Below the pieces are notes generated by a model. That model was given only the letters and a program-made list of their open reading frames with translations, was not told where the DNA came from and did not search any database. Below, piece after piece: positions 36,859 to 49,789 of a stretch of 64,000 bases of DNA (within the stretch, counting starts at the first letter, position 1; each line of letters begins with the position of its first letter). A program made the position numbers and the translations under genes. This stretch comes from Glycine soja (lineage: Eukaryota; Streptophyta; Magnoliopsida; Fabales; Fabaceae): contig NC_041010.1 in assembly GCF_004193775.1 (NCBI RefSeq), forward strand, positions 38,739,562-38,803,561, written 5' to 3'.

Positions 36859-38499
36859 TTACAACAAGCCTCTAGCAATCATTTCATGAAGAAGTTTTTC
36901 TGCCTTATCATTCTCATCTTTTTCAAAGAGAGCACTGATGATAATTTCAAAAGTTACTGCATTAGCCTTGCATCCATTGTCTTCCATTTTTGACAGCATG
37001 GCCAATGCTTCATCAAGCAGGTCCTGTTTACAAAGCCCATTGATCATAACATTATATGTGTAGATATCTACATGATAGCCTTTATCCAAAAGTTCTTGAA
37101 GAACCTCTTGTGCATCCTTAAGTCTTCCACCTTTACATAGTCCATCAAAAAGTATATTGAATGTGAACATATTCAGTCGAATTCCCTTATCTTTTATTTT
37201 GATGAATAATGCAATTGCCTTGTCAAGATGACCATTTTTGCATAAACCATCTATTAAGGAATTGTAGGTGATTACATTTGCGGGTATAGCTCTATCATGC
37301 ATCTCATCAATAAGATCCCAAACATAAGAGATTCTCCCTGATTTGCATAAACCATCAATAAGAGAATTGTAAGTGACCGTGTCAGGAACCATATTTTTCT
37401 GATGCATTTCTTTAAAGAGATTTAATGCCTTGCCCACCATTTTACTCTTACAAAATCCGTTAATGAGGATCGTGTAAGTGTGAACGTCAGGAGTCACTCC
37501 CATTAGGGACATGGCATTGAATACATGTTGTGCCTTCTTCACTTCATAAACTAAGACATACCCATCCATTAAAGTACTATAAGTGATAACATTAGATTTC
37601 ACACATGCTTTGAGCATCACAGCTAACACACTTTTTGTTTCTTTCACCTTTCCTTCTTTACATAATGCATCAACCAGTATATTATAGGTATAAACATCTG
37701 GGTTGATAGTTTTCAATACCATCTCATTTAACAAACCAATTGCTTCTTTCAACTTCCCCACTATGCAGAAGCCATATATTAGAGTACTATAAGTAACAAC
37801 ATCAGCAAAAATTCCCTTGACAGCCATTTCAGAAAATAAACCGTAAGCCTCACTTACACGTTGATATTTGCACAGGGCGTCAATAATTGTGCTGTACATT
37901 ACCACGTTAGGTTTAGTCAGTCGTCCATCAATCTTTCGCAGCAACTTGATGGCAGCTGTTGTGTCTCCTATCTTACATACTCCATAGATCAAAGTCCCGT
38001 AACTAACTTGGTCGAGTTGAAATCCTTGTGCTAATAGCTTGTCGTGAAAGTGCAGTGCTTTCTTGACTTGTCCCTTAAGACAGAGACCTTTGATGAGTGT
38101 ATTCAAGGTTATGGTGTCCGGCTGGTAACACCTCTTGAGAATCTTGGCCAATACAGACAAACCGAAAGTAATTTGACCCATGTGACAGAAACAATTAATG
38201 AGAATGTTCAAAGTAGAAAGGTCAGGCTGAATTCCCTTGAGTTCCAATCGGTGAGAAAGGGAAACAGCAGTGGAATAGTGCTTTGTCTTCGCAAAAGAAT
38301 CTAAAATCTTGTTAAATTGGATGATGGGTGGGGTATGACGCATACACAGCATGCGATTGAATTGGGAAACGGCATCGTCAACATTTTGAATGGATGGGGG
38401 CTGAGAGTGAAAGTGAGAATGTGAGGAGTTTTGATGAAAAGAGGAAAAATTGGGAATGGAAAGAGAGTTAGTAAACCTTAACCTTCGTGAGAATGACAT
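36859..38499 (-). CDS. Restorer-of-fertility-like PPR protein (P class), intronless, 546 aa
   Basis: A single open frame from ATG 38499-38497 to TAA at 36861-36859. After a Ser/Arg-rich leader (MSFSRRLRFTNSLSIPNFSS), which would suit a mitochondrial targeting peptide, about 14 tandem 35-residue PPR motifs fill the protein, each with a core like VTYNSLIDGLCK. There is no E, DYW or SMR extension, so it is P class. Such proteins bind organellar RNA, with nucleotide choice set by residues 5 and 35 of each motif. Motif composition (LINCFCHMGQITFG, TLNTLIKGLCLKGQVKKAL) resembles the Rf-like clade that forms tandem clusters in legumes, some members of which restore fertility or process mitochondrial transcripts. 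A broken homologue lies at 45693-47085 on the same strand. The frame is intact, so it may be functional; the RNA target is unknown. Confidence 0.93.
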   Translation of the reverse strand: MSFSRRLRFTNSLSIPNFSSFHQNSSHSHFHSQPPSIQNVDDAVSQFNRMLCMRHTPPIIQFNKILDSFAKTKHYSTAVSLSHRLELKGIQPDLSTLNILINCFCHMGQITFGLSVLAKILKRCYQPDTITLNTLIKGLCLKGQVKKALHFHDKLLAQGFQLDQVSYGTLIYGVCKIGDTTAAIKLLRKIDGRLTKPNVVMYSTIIDALCKYQRVSEAYGLFSEMAVKGIFADVVTYSTLIYGFCIVGKLKEAIGLLNEMVLKTINPDVYTYNILVDALCKEGKVKETKSVLAVMLKACVKSNVITYSTLMDGYVLVYEVKKAQHVFNAMSLMGVTPDVHTYTILINGFCKSKMVGKALNLFKEMHQKNMVPDTVTYNSLIDGLCKSGRISYVWDLIDEMHDRAIPANVITYNSLIDGLCKNGHLDKAIALFIKIKDKGIRLNMFTFNILFDGLCKGGRLKDAQEVLQELLDKGYHVDIYTYNVMINGLCKQDLLDEALAMLSKMEDNGCKANAVTFEIIISALFEKDENDKAEKLLHEMIARGLL

Positions 38500-39229
38500 T
38501 TTTGAGAATGGATTGTGTTTGTTGGGGAGAAATCAAAGCTCCGATTTCAGATGCCAGAACTTATGGAATGGGAGGCTTGTTACTTAGGACTCTTGATTAG
38601 AATTGCATCGTAATTTACTACATTAGTGCAACTCTCATAGTCTTTTAAATCTACTTTCTTTATTATAAAAATTAAAGTTTCACATTTGTTTTATTTTGAA
38701 TTATTAAGTTTGAAATATTTAATTTTCATCTTTTATATTTTTTTAATTTTCCATTAACATGATTTAATATTAATATTTTTAATTTAAACTATTAAAAATT
38801 ATTAATATTTTTCTTTTAATTTTTTTTCCATAAAACACCACTTCACATTGTAAGTATTTTAAGTTTAAAAGTAATTAATTTAAAATATTTTTATTTTTAT
38901 ATTATTCTTTATTTTTTGTAAATTTTACTGTGACCTCCTGTGTTTGGAGAAATTTTTATAGATTTCTAAAATAAACAAAGGTTTGCAAAGTAATGACAAA
39001 ATTCAAGGGAGTTAGGAGTAAATTATGGACAATTTGTAAAAAAATATATAGAAAGTAAAATTTTTTTGCTTGCCTTTATTTTATTTTTTGATTTTTTTGT
39101 GAATAAACTTTGTAGTCATTTTTTATATTTATCAATGTTACGAGATTTTAAAATGAAAGATTTAGTTATCATCCAAAAATTAGTTTTGGAGCATTCTATG
39201 GAAACCTAGAAGAAAGGAGGTGAATTATA
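38500..39229. other. Promoter/5' region of the PPR gene and AT-rich spacer
   Basis: The first 100 bases or so must hold the minus-strand 5' UTR. The rest is AT-rich with no gene. No clear TATA box was identified. Confidence 0.45.
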
Positions 39230-40530
39230 GTCTTTAAGGAGTGCGGGGGACGATACTTGATGTGGAGAGACAATTTAGAGGTGCATATTGCATCTTTTTT
39301 TTCTAAATGACTCAAAATAAGAAATTTTAACTCTCGGTCATATACAGTTTTCCTTATTAAAAAGTAAGAAAATGCATATCATGGACATCTTACAATCTTT
39401 AAAGATAGTAAGTGATACCTTGTGGCTATGCATAGGGGACTATAATATCATTTCCTCTCGAGAAGGTAAAAATAGGGGCCCCCATGTTTTGACAATATTT
39501 CTAGGAAGATAAAAGAAATGACTCAATCTGAGTGTGTATTGACGAGTCCATTTCGGTAGAGAAAGAGTTGGATGAATTACTATTGAAGGAAGAAATCTTT
39601 TGGGAGCAAAGGTGGTGGAGGGGTGGCGAATATAATTGATAATAATATGTTGAAGGTGTCAAATACTTCATTCAAACACGAGGAAGTGAAAGAGGACATT
39701 ATCCAGATGCACCCAACAAAAGCCCCAGTTTTTGGAGGTAATAGGTGATGATGTCATAGAGCTTGTTCTGGATATTCTCACAGGTATCAAAAACACCTAT
39801 ATTGTTTTGATCCCAAAGACTAAAAATCCAGAAAGCGCAACTGAATTTAGGCCTATTTGTTTATGTCATCACTAAAAAATGACTATTTTAAGGCACACAC
39901 ATTCTAAAATGGATATGCGAAATTGTTTGTGATGCGGTAACAATTTTATGATTGACCCTTTATGCCCACTTTGCCTCTAATCTAAGTATCAAATCCAATA
40001 GGCTGAATCAAACTAATTTTAGAAGTTGGCTGGAAGACATAATGAGCGAGATGGAAGAAGATAGTAGAGCAATGGTCTTCACAGTGGCAAGGAACATATG
40101 GTATGGAAGGAACCAATATGTTTTACAGAATAGGAGATTGGACTTTCGACAGATTCTTGCCAAGGCAAACCAGAATTTACCCCTTTGTTTGATGAGGGAT
40201 GTACCAAACGCTCATAGTCAACGGGTACCTGTTGGGTGGAAACCCCCACCTGAGGGCACTTTCAAAGTCAAATTAAATGCTGCTATAAGAAACAACCAGG
40301 GCACATGTATGGGTTTCATTGATCGAGACCATGAAGGAAATGTCCTAGCAGCTTCCTCAAGAAGCATAAGCTCAACTGGGTTTTGTTAAAAGGGATGGTA
40401 ATAAAGCAACTCATGAGCTTGCATCAGTTGCATTCTCTGTTATTGATTATTGTTGGATTGAGGAGGTCCCCCATTGTTTGGACCAAATCATTCTGGATGA
40501 TGTATCTTTTACTTTTCCAGAAGTCTAATA
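39230..40530 (+). mobile_element. Decayed LINE (non-LTR) retrotransposon
   Basis: Pieces of a plant L1-type open frame appear in order on the plus strand. Near 39410-39490 there is an endonuclease-like segment (LWLCIGDYNIISSREGKNRG). Near 39780-39870 there is a reverse-transcriptase motif region (YIVLIPKTKNPESATEFRPIC). At 40020-40525 there is a plant LINE RNase H-like tail (VGWKPPPEGTFKV, then DRDHEGNVLAASS and, in another frame, NKATHELASVAFSVIDYCW). Most of the reverse transcriptase is deleted and several frameshifts are present. Poly-A tail and target duplication were not identified. Confidence 0.75.
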
Positions 40531-40847
40531 AATCCGGCAAGTTAATCGTATATTTTTTTGATTCAGAAGAAATTAAAAGAAAACAAACTAGCTATAGCGC
40601 AAGAAGGGGATGCCTATAGCATCTGCATGCATCCTATTTGGAAGCTATTGCAAGATAAAGTTAGCATTTTGTTCTTTTAGCATACTTCCCATCGTGAAAA
40701 AGTACGTAGGAGTATTATTTTACTTGAAGAAAGATTCAAAATTAATAATCTGAAGTTGGTATCTCAGTGGTCCTAATATAGAATATTATTTAAAGGAGGT
40801 GTGGTTAAAAGTTTTGATGGATAAGATTTGTGACTATATGTTGGGAA

Positions 40848-41231
40848 TAGGGGTGGGAATACGCCAGGCCAAGTCAGGCTTTGAAGAGCCTGAGTCTAAG
40901 ATGAATTTTTTAGGCCTGATCTTGACCTATAGCCTATCAAAGATTTTTATTTTGGCTCGGCGTGGTCTTTTTAAAAGCCTAGCATGACCTGATAGTCTTT
41001 TTAAAAGTCTTCTTCACATTAAATATTTAATATTCCTTTGCTCTGGAGTAGGAACTTAATAGGAAAGTTAAAGGAAAAGAAAAACCAATAAAAATAATGA
41101 GGAATATAAAGTGGTCCATGACTCACACCTAAATTATAATTAAAGTCTTACTTGATTATAGGAATAAAAGTTATGGAGCAATAATGTATGATCAAAGTCT
41201 GATAGTTTCAAAAATAAATTAATTGTGTGTG

Positions 41232-41265
<34 letters not shown>

Positions 41266-41443
41266 GGCCAGCCTATAAGACTTGTAAGGCTTTTTAATAA
41301 GTCTAAGCTTGATCTATTTAATTTAATAGGCTTTTAAAAAAGTCTGAGCCTAACCTTTTAATTAAATAGGCCAGTTCAGGCCAGGCTTTATGTAGGTCAG
41401 GTCGTAGGCCCCTGTAGGCCAGTCTGGCCTATTCTCACCCCTA
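40848..41443. mobile_element. hAT-type MITE, 596 bp
   Basis: The left end TAGGGGTGGGAATACGCCAGGC and the inverse of the right end (TAGGGGTGAGAATAGGCCAGAC) form an imperfect terminal inverted repeat. Flanks GTTGGGAA (40840-40847) and GTTGGGAG (41444-41451) make an 8-bp target duplication with one mismatch. The subterminal regions are filled with variants of AGGCCTA/TAGGCC and 'ctttttaaaaagtct' in both orientations. The middle is AT-rich and holds a TG/TA microsatellite (about 41227-41266). No transposase. Confidence 0.8.
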
Positions 41444-41451
41444 GTTGGGAG

Positions 41452-44400
41452 TCTTTTACGTGCATGATGAGACCTTTTTAGAGTGATACGATGATGTGTG
41501 TTTTAGCAGTAAGGTGTTGTTATGGGGAATTTGCGGTTTTAGATCGTTGTATAATTTTTTACATGCCCTAGGGTGCATTTTTGTATTTGAGACACAATTT
41601 TACTTTTTTCTCTTCTTCTTTCGATGTTATCCAATAATATGTTAAAATGAAATATATGAAATTATCCTATAAAATTGAAATATTGATATATCATTACTTT
41701 GTCAAAATAACATATAATTTGATTAATAAGTTTTTATTAATTTTTTATTTTATTTCTGGAATTAAATATTTAGTATATGTATAATTCCTTTTTTAAGATC
41801 ACTGATATTTAAACACTATGAATATAATGATTTTAAATTAAAATACTTATAAGATTATACTATGGGATAAATTTGTATTCCAAGTTTTTAATAGAATTAT
41901 AATTTTAAGGATTTAAATTTTAAATATCTAATTAAATAAAATAGATTTCATTAATTAATTTATTTACTCAATAGTAAATATTAACACAGCAATAGAACGA
42001 GATTAAATATTTAAAAGAAAGCTTCAAAATTAATTTGTTATGTATTAAATTTTAATCATTGAGTGCATGAATAAATTGAAATGACATAGGATTATTATGC
42101 AAGTGATTTTAAATTATGAGTCCTTAGAATATAATTGTGTTAAATATTTAGAAGTTTTGTTGTCAATAATTATCATACTTGATTCAATTCAAGTATCATT
42201 GTCTCTCATTAATGATACACTTTATAAAAAAATCAATTTGAATAAAATCTAAAATTTTATTTAAAAATATACTGCACTTATTTTTTTTAATTAACTTATA
42301 AAATGATATATTGTTTGATAAAAATTATTAATTAGACATATAAGCATTATTTTGGAAATTTTGTTTCATGTTAATTTTTTAATTTTTTTTAAATATGAGA
42401 TATGTTTTTATTGTTTGATTTTGATCAAAATATTTAGCGCTATCTCATATTTAATTATTTATTTTAAGCAAATAATTATATACATAAAAAATGCATAACG
42501 ACTCGCGTGACCAATGTGTATGCACGGGTTACTTACTAGTTCTATAATAAATAGAATACCAACAGCAAAATCCTTTCAAATAATATTTGGTAGTGTAGAT
42601 GATTTTACCCGGCTTCATTGGCTCTCAATCTCATCAACTTGTTTCATAAAATTTAATTCCAGTCTACAAAAATATACTTAGTTAGTCACAATTCTTATCA
42701 TATCTGATAAGACATGGTCTTAGTTCAGTGATAAAGTGATGACGATAAGAAGACTCATGATATTTACTGAAACGCACAAGGAGCTTGTGAAAAACACTAA
42801 AAAGCTATACCTACATGTCCTACATGTCTTGTGGTCCACCATTAGATGCTGATATTAACTTTCCATTTTTTGGTATACACTTTAGAGTGTAGAAATAAAA
42901 AGCCTGAGCAACTTTTCATGTCTAACTCATTAATTTTCAAGCATAACATAAATCAACAATAAATGCTGACATGAAAAGATCATCAATTGCTTGATAGTCT
43001 TGAAGCAGATGATGGGCAAAGATTTGTAGAGAAGTGGGACAGAGACAACAGCATTCTCCACCAACTCAACGTCGTGCATGGTCTGAATCTGAATCAATAA
43101 GATTGCAGAATCAAGTGGGAAGATGGAATAAAAGCAACTAACAACTCCAGGAGTCCTAGCTCTCCTTTCCAACCTACAACACTCCAAATCCAATCTAACT
43201 CATTAATTTTCCCTCCTATTTATACCTTCTGACTTCTCCCACTCCTTTCCAACCTACAACCCTCCAAATACACCTGCTATTATACCTCCTAGTATAACTT
43301 TTTAAATATGATGCCTGCTAATGAAGTTGCCCTGGTTGGAAGGATTGGTATGCATTGCATCAATTCGAACATCAAGCAAGGTTGATAAGCAACAACAAAG
43401 TAGAACTCGTCAAGGAAAGGTGCATTGATGATTCCAAGCAACGATATTCTACCACTCTCAACATATTATAATTAGAATTTGGGTTTAGGGTATGAATCAA
43501 CCCTAAAAAAGTAGTTTGTAAGATGAGAATTGTCTATTGTTTATAAGCACTACTTAGATCTTATCTCTGGTCAATGTGAGATTAAACACACCTTCTCACA
43601 CCCATCACAATGAAGGAGCTCCGCAGTGGCTGCTGCTGTTAAGGCAAGCCAAGGGTGGCCGCAATTTAGATGACTTTCTACCATAACACATGTTATGAAA
43701 GTATAAGCAGACAAATGAAAAGGAACTAAAATTTCAGACTTTGGAAAAGTTGGGTTATGTCCAGAGTCCATTAAAATTGCATGGTTACTAATATATGATT
43801 TCGAAATGATTAGACTTCTTTTTTTGAGTTATTTTGATTACCTGATGCAGATAACCCAGGAGAAATTGAAGTTGTCAAATTATTTAACTGCCTTCATTTG
43901 GACACGTGAATAGAGGTCCTGGCAATCTATGTATGAAGAATTTATTAGAAAAAATGGGTCTATTTCCATCCTTCACAAAGCTGTTTTACCTATTTACCAT
44001 ATATTCATCTACTTCGTGCTCAGTTAACATCTGAAAACTGCCATGTTTGTATCATATATGGCAGCATTTTCTTGAGCTTATGCTTTTTTAAATAAAAAAA
44101 AAAAAGACAACAAGAAACAATCAAGAAAAAAAAAATAACGTTTACTTTCTCTGGTTTTAGGCAAATAAAGTCAACTATAAGAGTCCATCTTCTTTTCATG
44201 TGTAACAATAAAAAAGAGATAAAGATTGGCTGGTTGTCTTCAAAATTCAAAATAATTTAATGTATAAATAAAAGCATGCTGAAGATTATCTGAGCATAAA
44301 TCCATGAATCTATTATAACTCACATGTCTAGTGGTTCACCATTAAAAGCTGATATCAACTTTCCATTGGTTTAGAGTGAAGAAATAAAAACCATGAGCAG

Positions 44401-45692
44401 CTTTTCACATCTCAATTAAACTGGCATGAGATTCACATGCAAAACATAAATCAACAAAAATGCTAGTATAAAAAGGAATAAAGTATCCCAACTGTGTTGA
44501 ATGAATATCAGTATCTAATTCAGCAAACAGAGGATCAAATTAAAGCATGACAGACCCAGCAGACCAAAAGGAAAAAAAAATCAACATCCAAATCTGATTC
44601 ATGCTCAAACAAGGGTGTGGGTGAGGGGTATTAGCTCATTCTCTATGGTGATCACTGTTCAAAGATTATCAGTGCTTCAGCCTCAATGAAGTAAACTCCT
44701 CGGAGTTATCAGTGCTTGATAATCATGAAGCAGATGATGAGCAAAGCTTTATAGAGAAGTGGGATAGAGACAACAGTATTCTCCACCAACTCAAAGTCAC
44801 GCATGATTCAAGACTCAAAAATTGTGTGAGCCTGAGTGACAATGAGAGAGATTGGGAAACAAAACGTGAGGTGGCCATGGAAATGTATTAGATTGGCAAA
44901 AGGAGCAATTTCCCACACTTCCACCTATTCCACAAACAACTTAATACTGTAACTCCATTTAAAAAGTGCCACTACATGGTCATGATTTTACTAGGAAAAA
45001 ATTTATCATCTGAATCTGCAAAAAAGTGCCACCACAAGCTATGAGCAACAAGTGAACCCCAAAAAAGACTTGAGAACAACTTGGAATAGAGTTTAGTGAA
45101 AAAGGTGATACTATCAATAGGAGGTTAAATTGGTTCTTTCTGATTTAAAAATAATGCTAAAGCAATTAATCATGTCAGTCAATCTAACACAATATAAGAA
45201 TCATCATCTGCTTCTTTCCAAAATAAAGACGGCTTAATATACAAAAACTGATCAGCTCTACAACTCTATAAAGCTAACCAGTACCACAAATATTAAACTG
45301 TAAAATAAAATCAGAGCCTTCTAAAGAATCTCATTCCTTATATCTCTTTTCTTCATTAGAACACCCATTCCTTAAAAACCACCACCAAAATAAACCAGTC
45401 TTTGAAAAAGACTCAATTAGTTATGCCTCAATAATGACCTCCAGAAAAATATCAGCAAACACAAACAATTATGTTAGTTTCAGAAAACACAGACCATAAT
45501 ACTTGAGGTAAATGGAATCAACTACAAATGATAAAGAGTTCAAAATAAGTATGCTAGTTTCAGCATGGTCTGTGTTGTGAAACACAAAAATGAACAACTT
45601 AAAACTCATAAAAAGCAGATGAAACAGATGGACAATACAGTCGTAAGAAATAACTTAATGTCAAACTAGAAAGCAACTCACCTAATTTAGTC
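41452..45692. other. Intergenic; right copy of the duplicated segment, with an internal partial repeat
   Basis: The part 41452-42540 is plain AT-rich DNA. From about 43080 to 44180 the sequence parallels 35390-36600 (for example the phrase 'ctctcctttccaac-tacaacactccaaatccaatctaac' in both). In addition, 42835-43085 is repeated at about 44325-44460 plus 44705-44810 (shared phrase 'gaagcagatgatg-gcaaag'). No gene was recognised. Confidence 0.6.
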
Positions 45693-47085
45693 TTACAACA
45701 AGCCTCTAGCAATCATTTCACGAAGAAGTTTCTCTGCCTTATCATTTCCATCTTTTTCAAAGAGAGCACAAATGAGTATTTCAAAAGTAAAAGCATTAGG
45801 GATGCAACCGTTGCCTTCCATTTTTGACAGCATGGCCAATGCTTCATCAAGCAAGTCCTGTTTACAAAGCCCATTAATCATAATAGTATACGTGTAGACA
45901 TTTATACAATAGCCTTTAACCAAAAGATCTTGAAAAACCCCTTGTGCAATCTTAAGTCTTTTGCCTTTGCATAATCCATCAAGAAGTATATTTAATGTGT
46001 ACACATCTAGTCGAATTCCCTGTTGAACAATGCAATTGCCTTGTTAAGCTGACTGTTTTTGCATAAACCATCTATTAAGGAATTGTAGTTGATTACATTT
46101 GCGGGTTTACCACTATCATGCATCTCATGAATAAGATCCCAAACATAAGAGATTCTCCCTAACTTGCACAAACAATCTATAAGAGAGTTGCATGTCACCA
46201 TGTTAGGAACCATGTTTTTCTGATATCAGGTTCACAAAAGATTTCATCATCACAGTTATCATACTTTTGGCTTCTTTCAACTTTCCTTTTTTACATAATG
46301 CATCAACCAGTATATTATAGGTATAAACACTTGGGTTGATGGTTTTCAATACCATTTCATTTAAGAAATTAGTTACTTCTTTCAGCTTACCAACAATGAA
46401 GCCACACAATAAAGTATTACAAGTGACAACATTAACAGAAATCCCTTTGACAGCCATTTCAGGAAATAAACCATACAAGTTTATGTTTACATAAACAGTC
46501 AATAATTCTGCTGTACATTACCGCATTAGAGTCATCAATCTTTCCCAGCAACTGGACGAGAGCTCTTGTGTCTCCTGTCTTGCATATCCCATTGATCAAA
46601 ATACCATAACTAAAATCCTTGTCAGTGCTTTCTTGACGCGTCCCTTAAGACAGAAACCTTTGATGAGTGTGTTCAAGGTTATGGTGTCTGGCTCGTAACT
46701 CCTCTTGAGAATCTTAGGCCGCAGTACAGAGAAGCCGAACGTGATTTGACCCATACGACAGAAACAATTAATGAGAATGTTCAAAGTAACAAGGCTTGGA
46801 ACAATTCCCTTGAGTTCCAATCGGTGAGAAAGGGAAACGGCAGTGGGGTACTGCATCATCTTCGCAAAGGAATCTAAAATCTTGTTAGATTCGACGATGG
46901 GTGTGGTATGAATCAGACACAGCATGCGATTGAATTGGGAAACAGCATCATCAACATTTTCAAAGGATAGAGGCTGAGAGTGAGAGTGAAAGTGAGAATG
47001 GAGAGTTGGGAATGAGGGGTTTGATAGAAAAAAGGGGAAATTGGGAGTGAAAAGAGAGACAGAACTTAACCTTTGGCAACGACAT
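45693..47085 (-). pseudogene. Broken copy of the Rf-like PPR gene
   Basis: The start corresponding to that of the intact gene is ATG 47085-47083. The sequence runs parallel to the PPR gene at 36859-38499, down to the same MIARGLL end and the same flanking 'gtttagtcttacaac' text. It is disrupted by several frameshifts: the N-terminal third changes frame near 47000, another frame is lost near 46620, one near 46500 and one near 46008. About 65 residues (two PPR motifs) are missing at about 46230, where a motif end is joined directly to the text QKNMVP. It cannot encode a full protein. Still-open parts include 45693-46004 (103 codons) and 46596-47085. It is a decayed tandem duplicate. Confidence 0.9.
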
Positions 47086-47959
47086 CGTTGCTGTGTATTC
47101 ACATTACAGTATGACACTGTTTGCCTAGTTAATGTGAAATTGAAGTCTACCAACCAAAAAAGAAAGTTTAATTATAAATTAGTCGTTCAATTATTTCAAA
47201 AGATTTAATTTGATTTTTATATTTTAAAAGATTTAATTTGATTGTTAAATTCTTAAAAATAAATAAATTAAATCTTTAAATTTTTAAAAGGATCAATTTA
47301 TTATTCAAATTTTAAAAAATAAATTAATTTAGTTTTCAAATTATTTTTAAATGATTCAATTTGATTATAATTTTTTTGGACATTTTGTGGTTGCAAGGAC
47401 ATCTTCTTGGTTCCTCTCCTCAAGAAGTCAAGGCAATAGCTCTATAATATGCATGATGTTTTATACGCATTTCAATAAGATTATTTTAAATTTCAAAATA
47501 TTGAAATTTATCATATTCTAAGAGAAAATGCACTACAAGTTTATTTTCTTGAAAAGTTGTTGGATACACTTTGTAAGTACGGAAGCCAACAATTTGTAAG
47601 TACGAAAGCCAATGAAATTTTCATATGTTGACTAGAGCATCTAAATCTTATGTTAGTCCACAAATTTTTTATGTTAATCCTTCAGATATTGATTCTCTCA
47701 TTTTCCAAGATTTAATATAAATTATTTATTCTCACAAAAAATATAATACTCATCAAATGTGATTATTGAGAATGCAATGCATTAATGAGGGATCAAGTTA
47801 CCCCAAAAGTAACTAGAGAATGGACGCCTCGTTGGGGTTCCTAAGGAATCATCAAAGGAAGAGGTTGATCAATGTCATCTGAGCATGAAAAATGTAAGGC
47901 GAGAAAAGACCCATAGAGCACTAGGGTGCCAGAGACTGATGTTAGGAAGCCATAGAAAT
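47086..47959. other. AT-rich spacer upstream of the PPR pseudogene
   Basis: Old promoter region of the pseudogene followed by AT-rich text with 'atttgattttaattt' phrases. No gene. It ends where homology to the copia LTR begins. Confidence 0.4.
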
Positions 47960-48927
47960 TTTGGTGATTTAATTTTCAAAATCAGTCACTGGTAATTAAT
48001 TATCATTATAGTGTAATCGATTACACATCAACAGATGTGACACTTCATGTTTAAATTTAAAAATAAAAAACGTTTAGAAACACTGTAATCAATTACAAAT
48101 GTCGTGTAGTTGATCACACAAGTTTGAAAATGTTTTATCACAACTTGTGACTCTTGAAATTTAAAATCCAATGTTTAAAATAATTGGTAATCGATTATAT
48201 GCTCATGGTAATCGATTACTGTTTTGTAAATCAGTTTGAAAAGAATGTTGGCTACTGATAATCGATTACTGTCTTCTAGTAATCGATTACCAGAGAGTAA
48301 AACTCTTGATAAAAGATTTTTTTCTTTGAAAAATTCTTTTGGACAAGTTGTGCTATTCAATCTTTTCTTTTGAAAAAATCTTTTTATACTTATCTTGATG
48401 CTTTTCTTGACGTTCTTGTATATCTTGAGTCTTCTCTTGAATCTTCACTTTAATCTTGAATCTTGATTGAACGACTCTTTGATTCTTGATACTTGCTTGA
48501 CACTTGATTCTTGACTTAAGTCTTTGACATCATCAAAATAAACTTGGAAAACTTTGCTTCCACACTTAGAGTTGGAGAAGTCTCTTATGATCCCTTATTT
48601 TGATTGAAATTTTGACGTCTTTGATTTTCTCTTGTTTTGATGAATTTGTGAAATCTTTTCACAAATAGAGAGAAATCTTCTTCATCATCCGAGTCCTCGT
48701 TGTCAATATCTTTTTAGAAGGATGACGAGGCTTTAAGTGTTATTCCCTTTTTTCTTTTGTCACTTTCTTCATTTTGATTAAGTCTTTGCAATTCCATCTC
48801 ATGTTCCTGCAACTTTCCAAATAATGTGGCAAGATACATACTAGATAGATCTTTAGATTCAGTAATGGCAGTTACCTTTGGCTGTCATTCTCTATTTAGG
48901 CATCTTAGTACTTTATTTATTAAATCC

Positions 48928-49437
48928 TCATTCGAAAATGTTTTTTCTTAGTGATGCAAGATGATTAACTATATGAGTGAATCTTTTATGCATATCTTGT
49001 ATGTTTTCATTTGTTTTCATCCTAAAAAGTTCATATTCATGGGTTAGAGTATTAATCCTAGATTTCTTAACATCAGTTGTGCTCTCATGTGTGAGTTGAA
49101 GTTTGTCCCACATTTCCTTGGCATTTGTACACTTTGAGACTCTAAAATATTCATATATTCCTAGGGCATAAGTAATGATGTTTTTGACTTTAAGATTATA
49201 TTGAACTCTTATTCTATCTTCTTCAGACCATTGATCTCTAGGTTTTTCTGTTGTTGTGCTTCCATCTACTATGGTGGGTACATAAGGTCCTATTTCTATG
49301 GCTTCCCAAATGTTTAAATCTATTGCTTCAATGAAGATTTGCATACGGATTTTCCAATAGTGGTAACCCTTTCCATTAAATATAGGAGGCCTATTGATGG
49401 AATTTCCTTCTGGGAATAAGAAATTTGCTGAGGCCAT
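48928..49437 (-). pseudogene. Copia gag fragment (UBN2/DUF4219 type)
   Basis: A 170-codon open stretch begins MASANFLFPEGNSINRPPIF and has the copia gag landmarks YHYWKIRMQIF, AKEMWDKLQLTHE and MHKRFTHIVNHL. It lies 37 bp after the primer-binding site, in the expected place and orientation. Past the stop, the frame can be followed with breaks to about 48600, where an acidic stretch (NEDSDDEEDF) typical of the gag C-terminal part is seen. The zinc knuckle is not present before the second LTR begins. Confidence 0.85.
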
Positions 49438-49473
49438 ATTTCTTGAAGTTTCTAAACTTTCTACAAGAAACCT

Positions 49474-49485
49474 GCTCTGATACCA
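49474..49485 (-). other. Retrotransposon primer-binding site (tRNA-iMet)
   Basis: TGGTATCAGAGC on the minus strand, two bases downstream of the CA end of the LTR. This is the standard copia primer site in plants. Confidence 0.9.
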
Positions 49486-49789
49486 CTTGTTGGACAAGTG
49501 ATCTCAGAAATTTTAAGAAGGAGGGATTGAATTAAAATTTCGTTGACTATTCCTAATTGAAAATTTCCCTTAGATATTCCTTAGATTCAATTATTTCTTT
49601 AATTGTAAGTTACTCGAATAACAAATAAAGAGAAGTAAACTTAAAGAAATATAAACACAATAGAAAGTAAAAGAGATTAAGGAAAAAAAGAATGTAAAAT
49701 CGGATTTATACTGGTTCGGCCACAACCTGTGCCTACGTCCAGTCCCCAAGCCGCTTGAGATTTCCACTATCCTTGTAAAATCCTTTACA

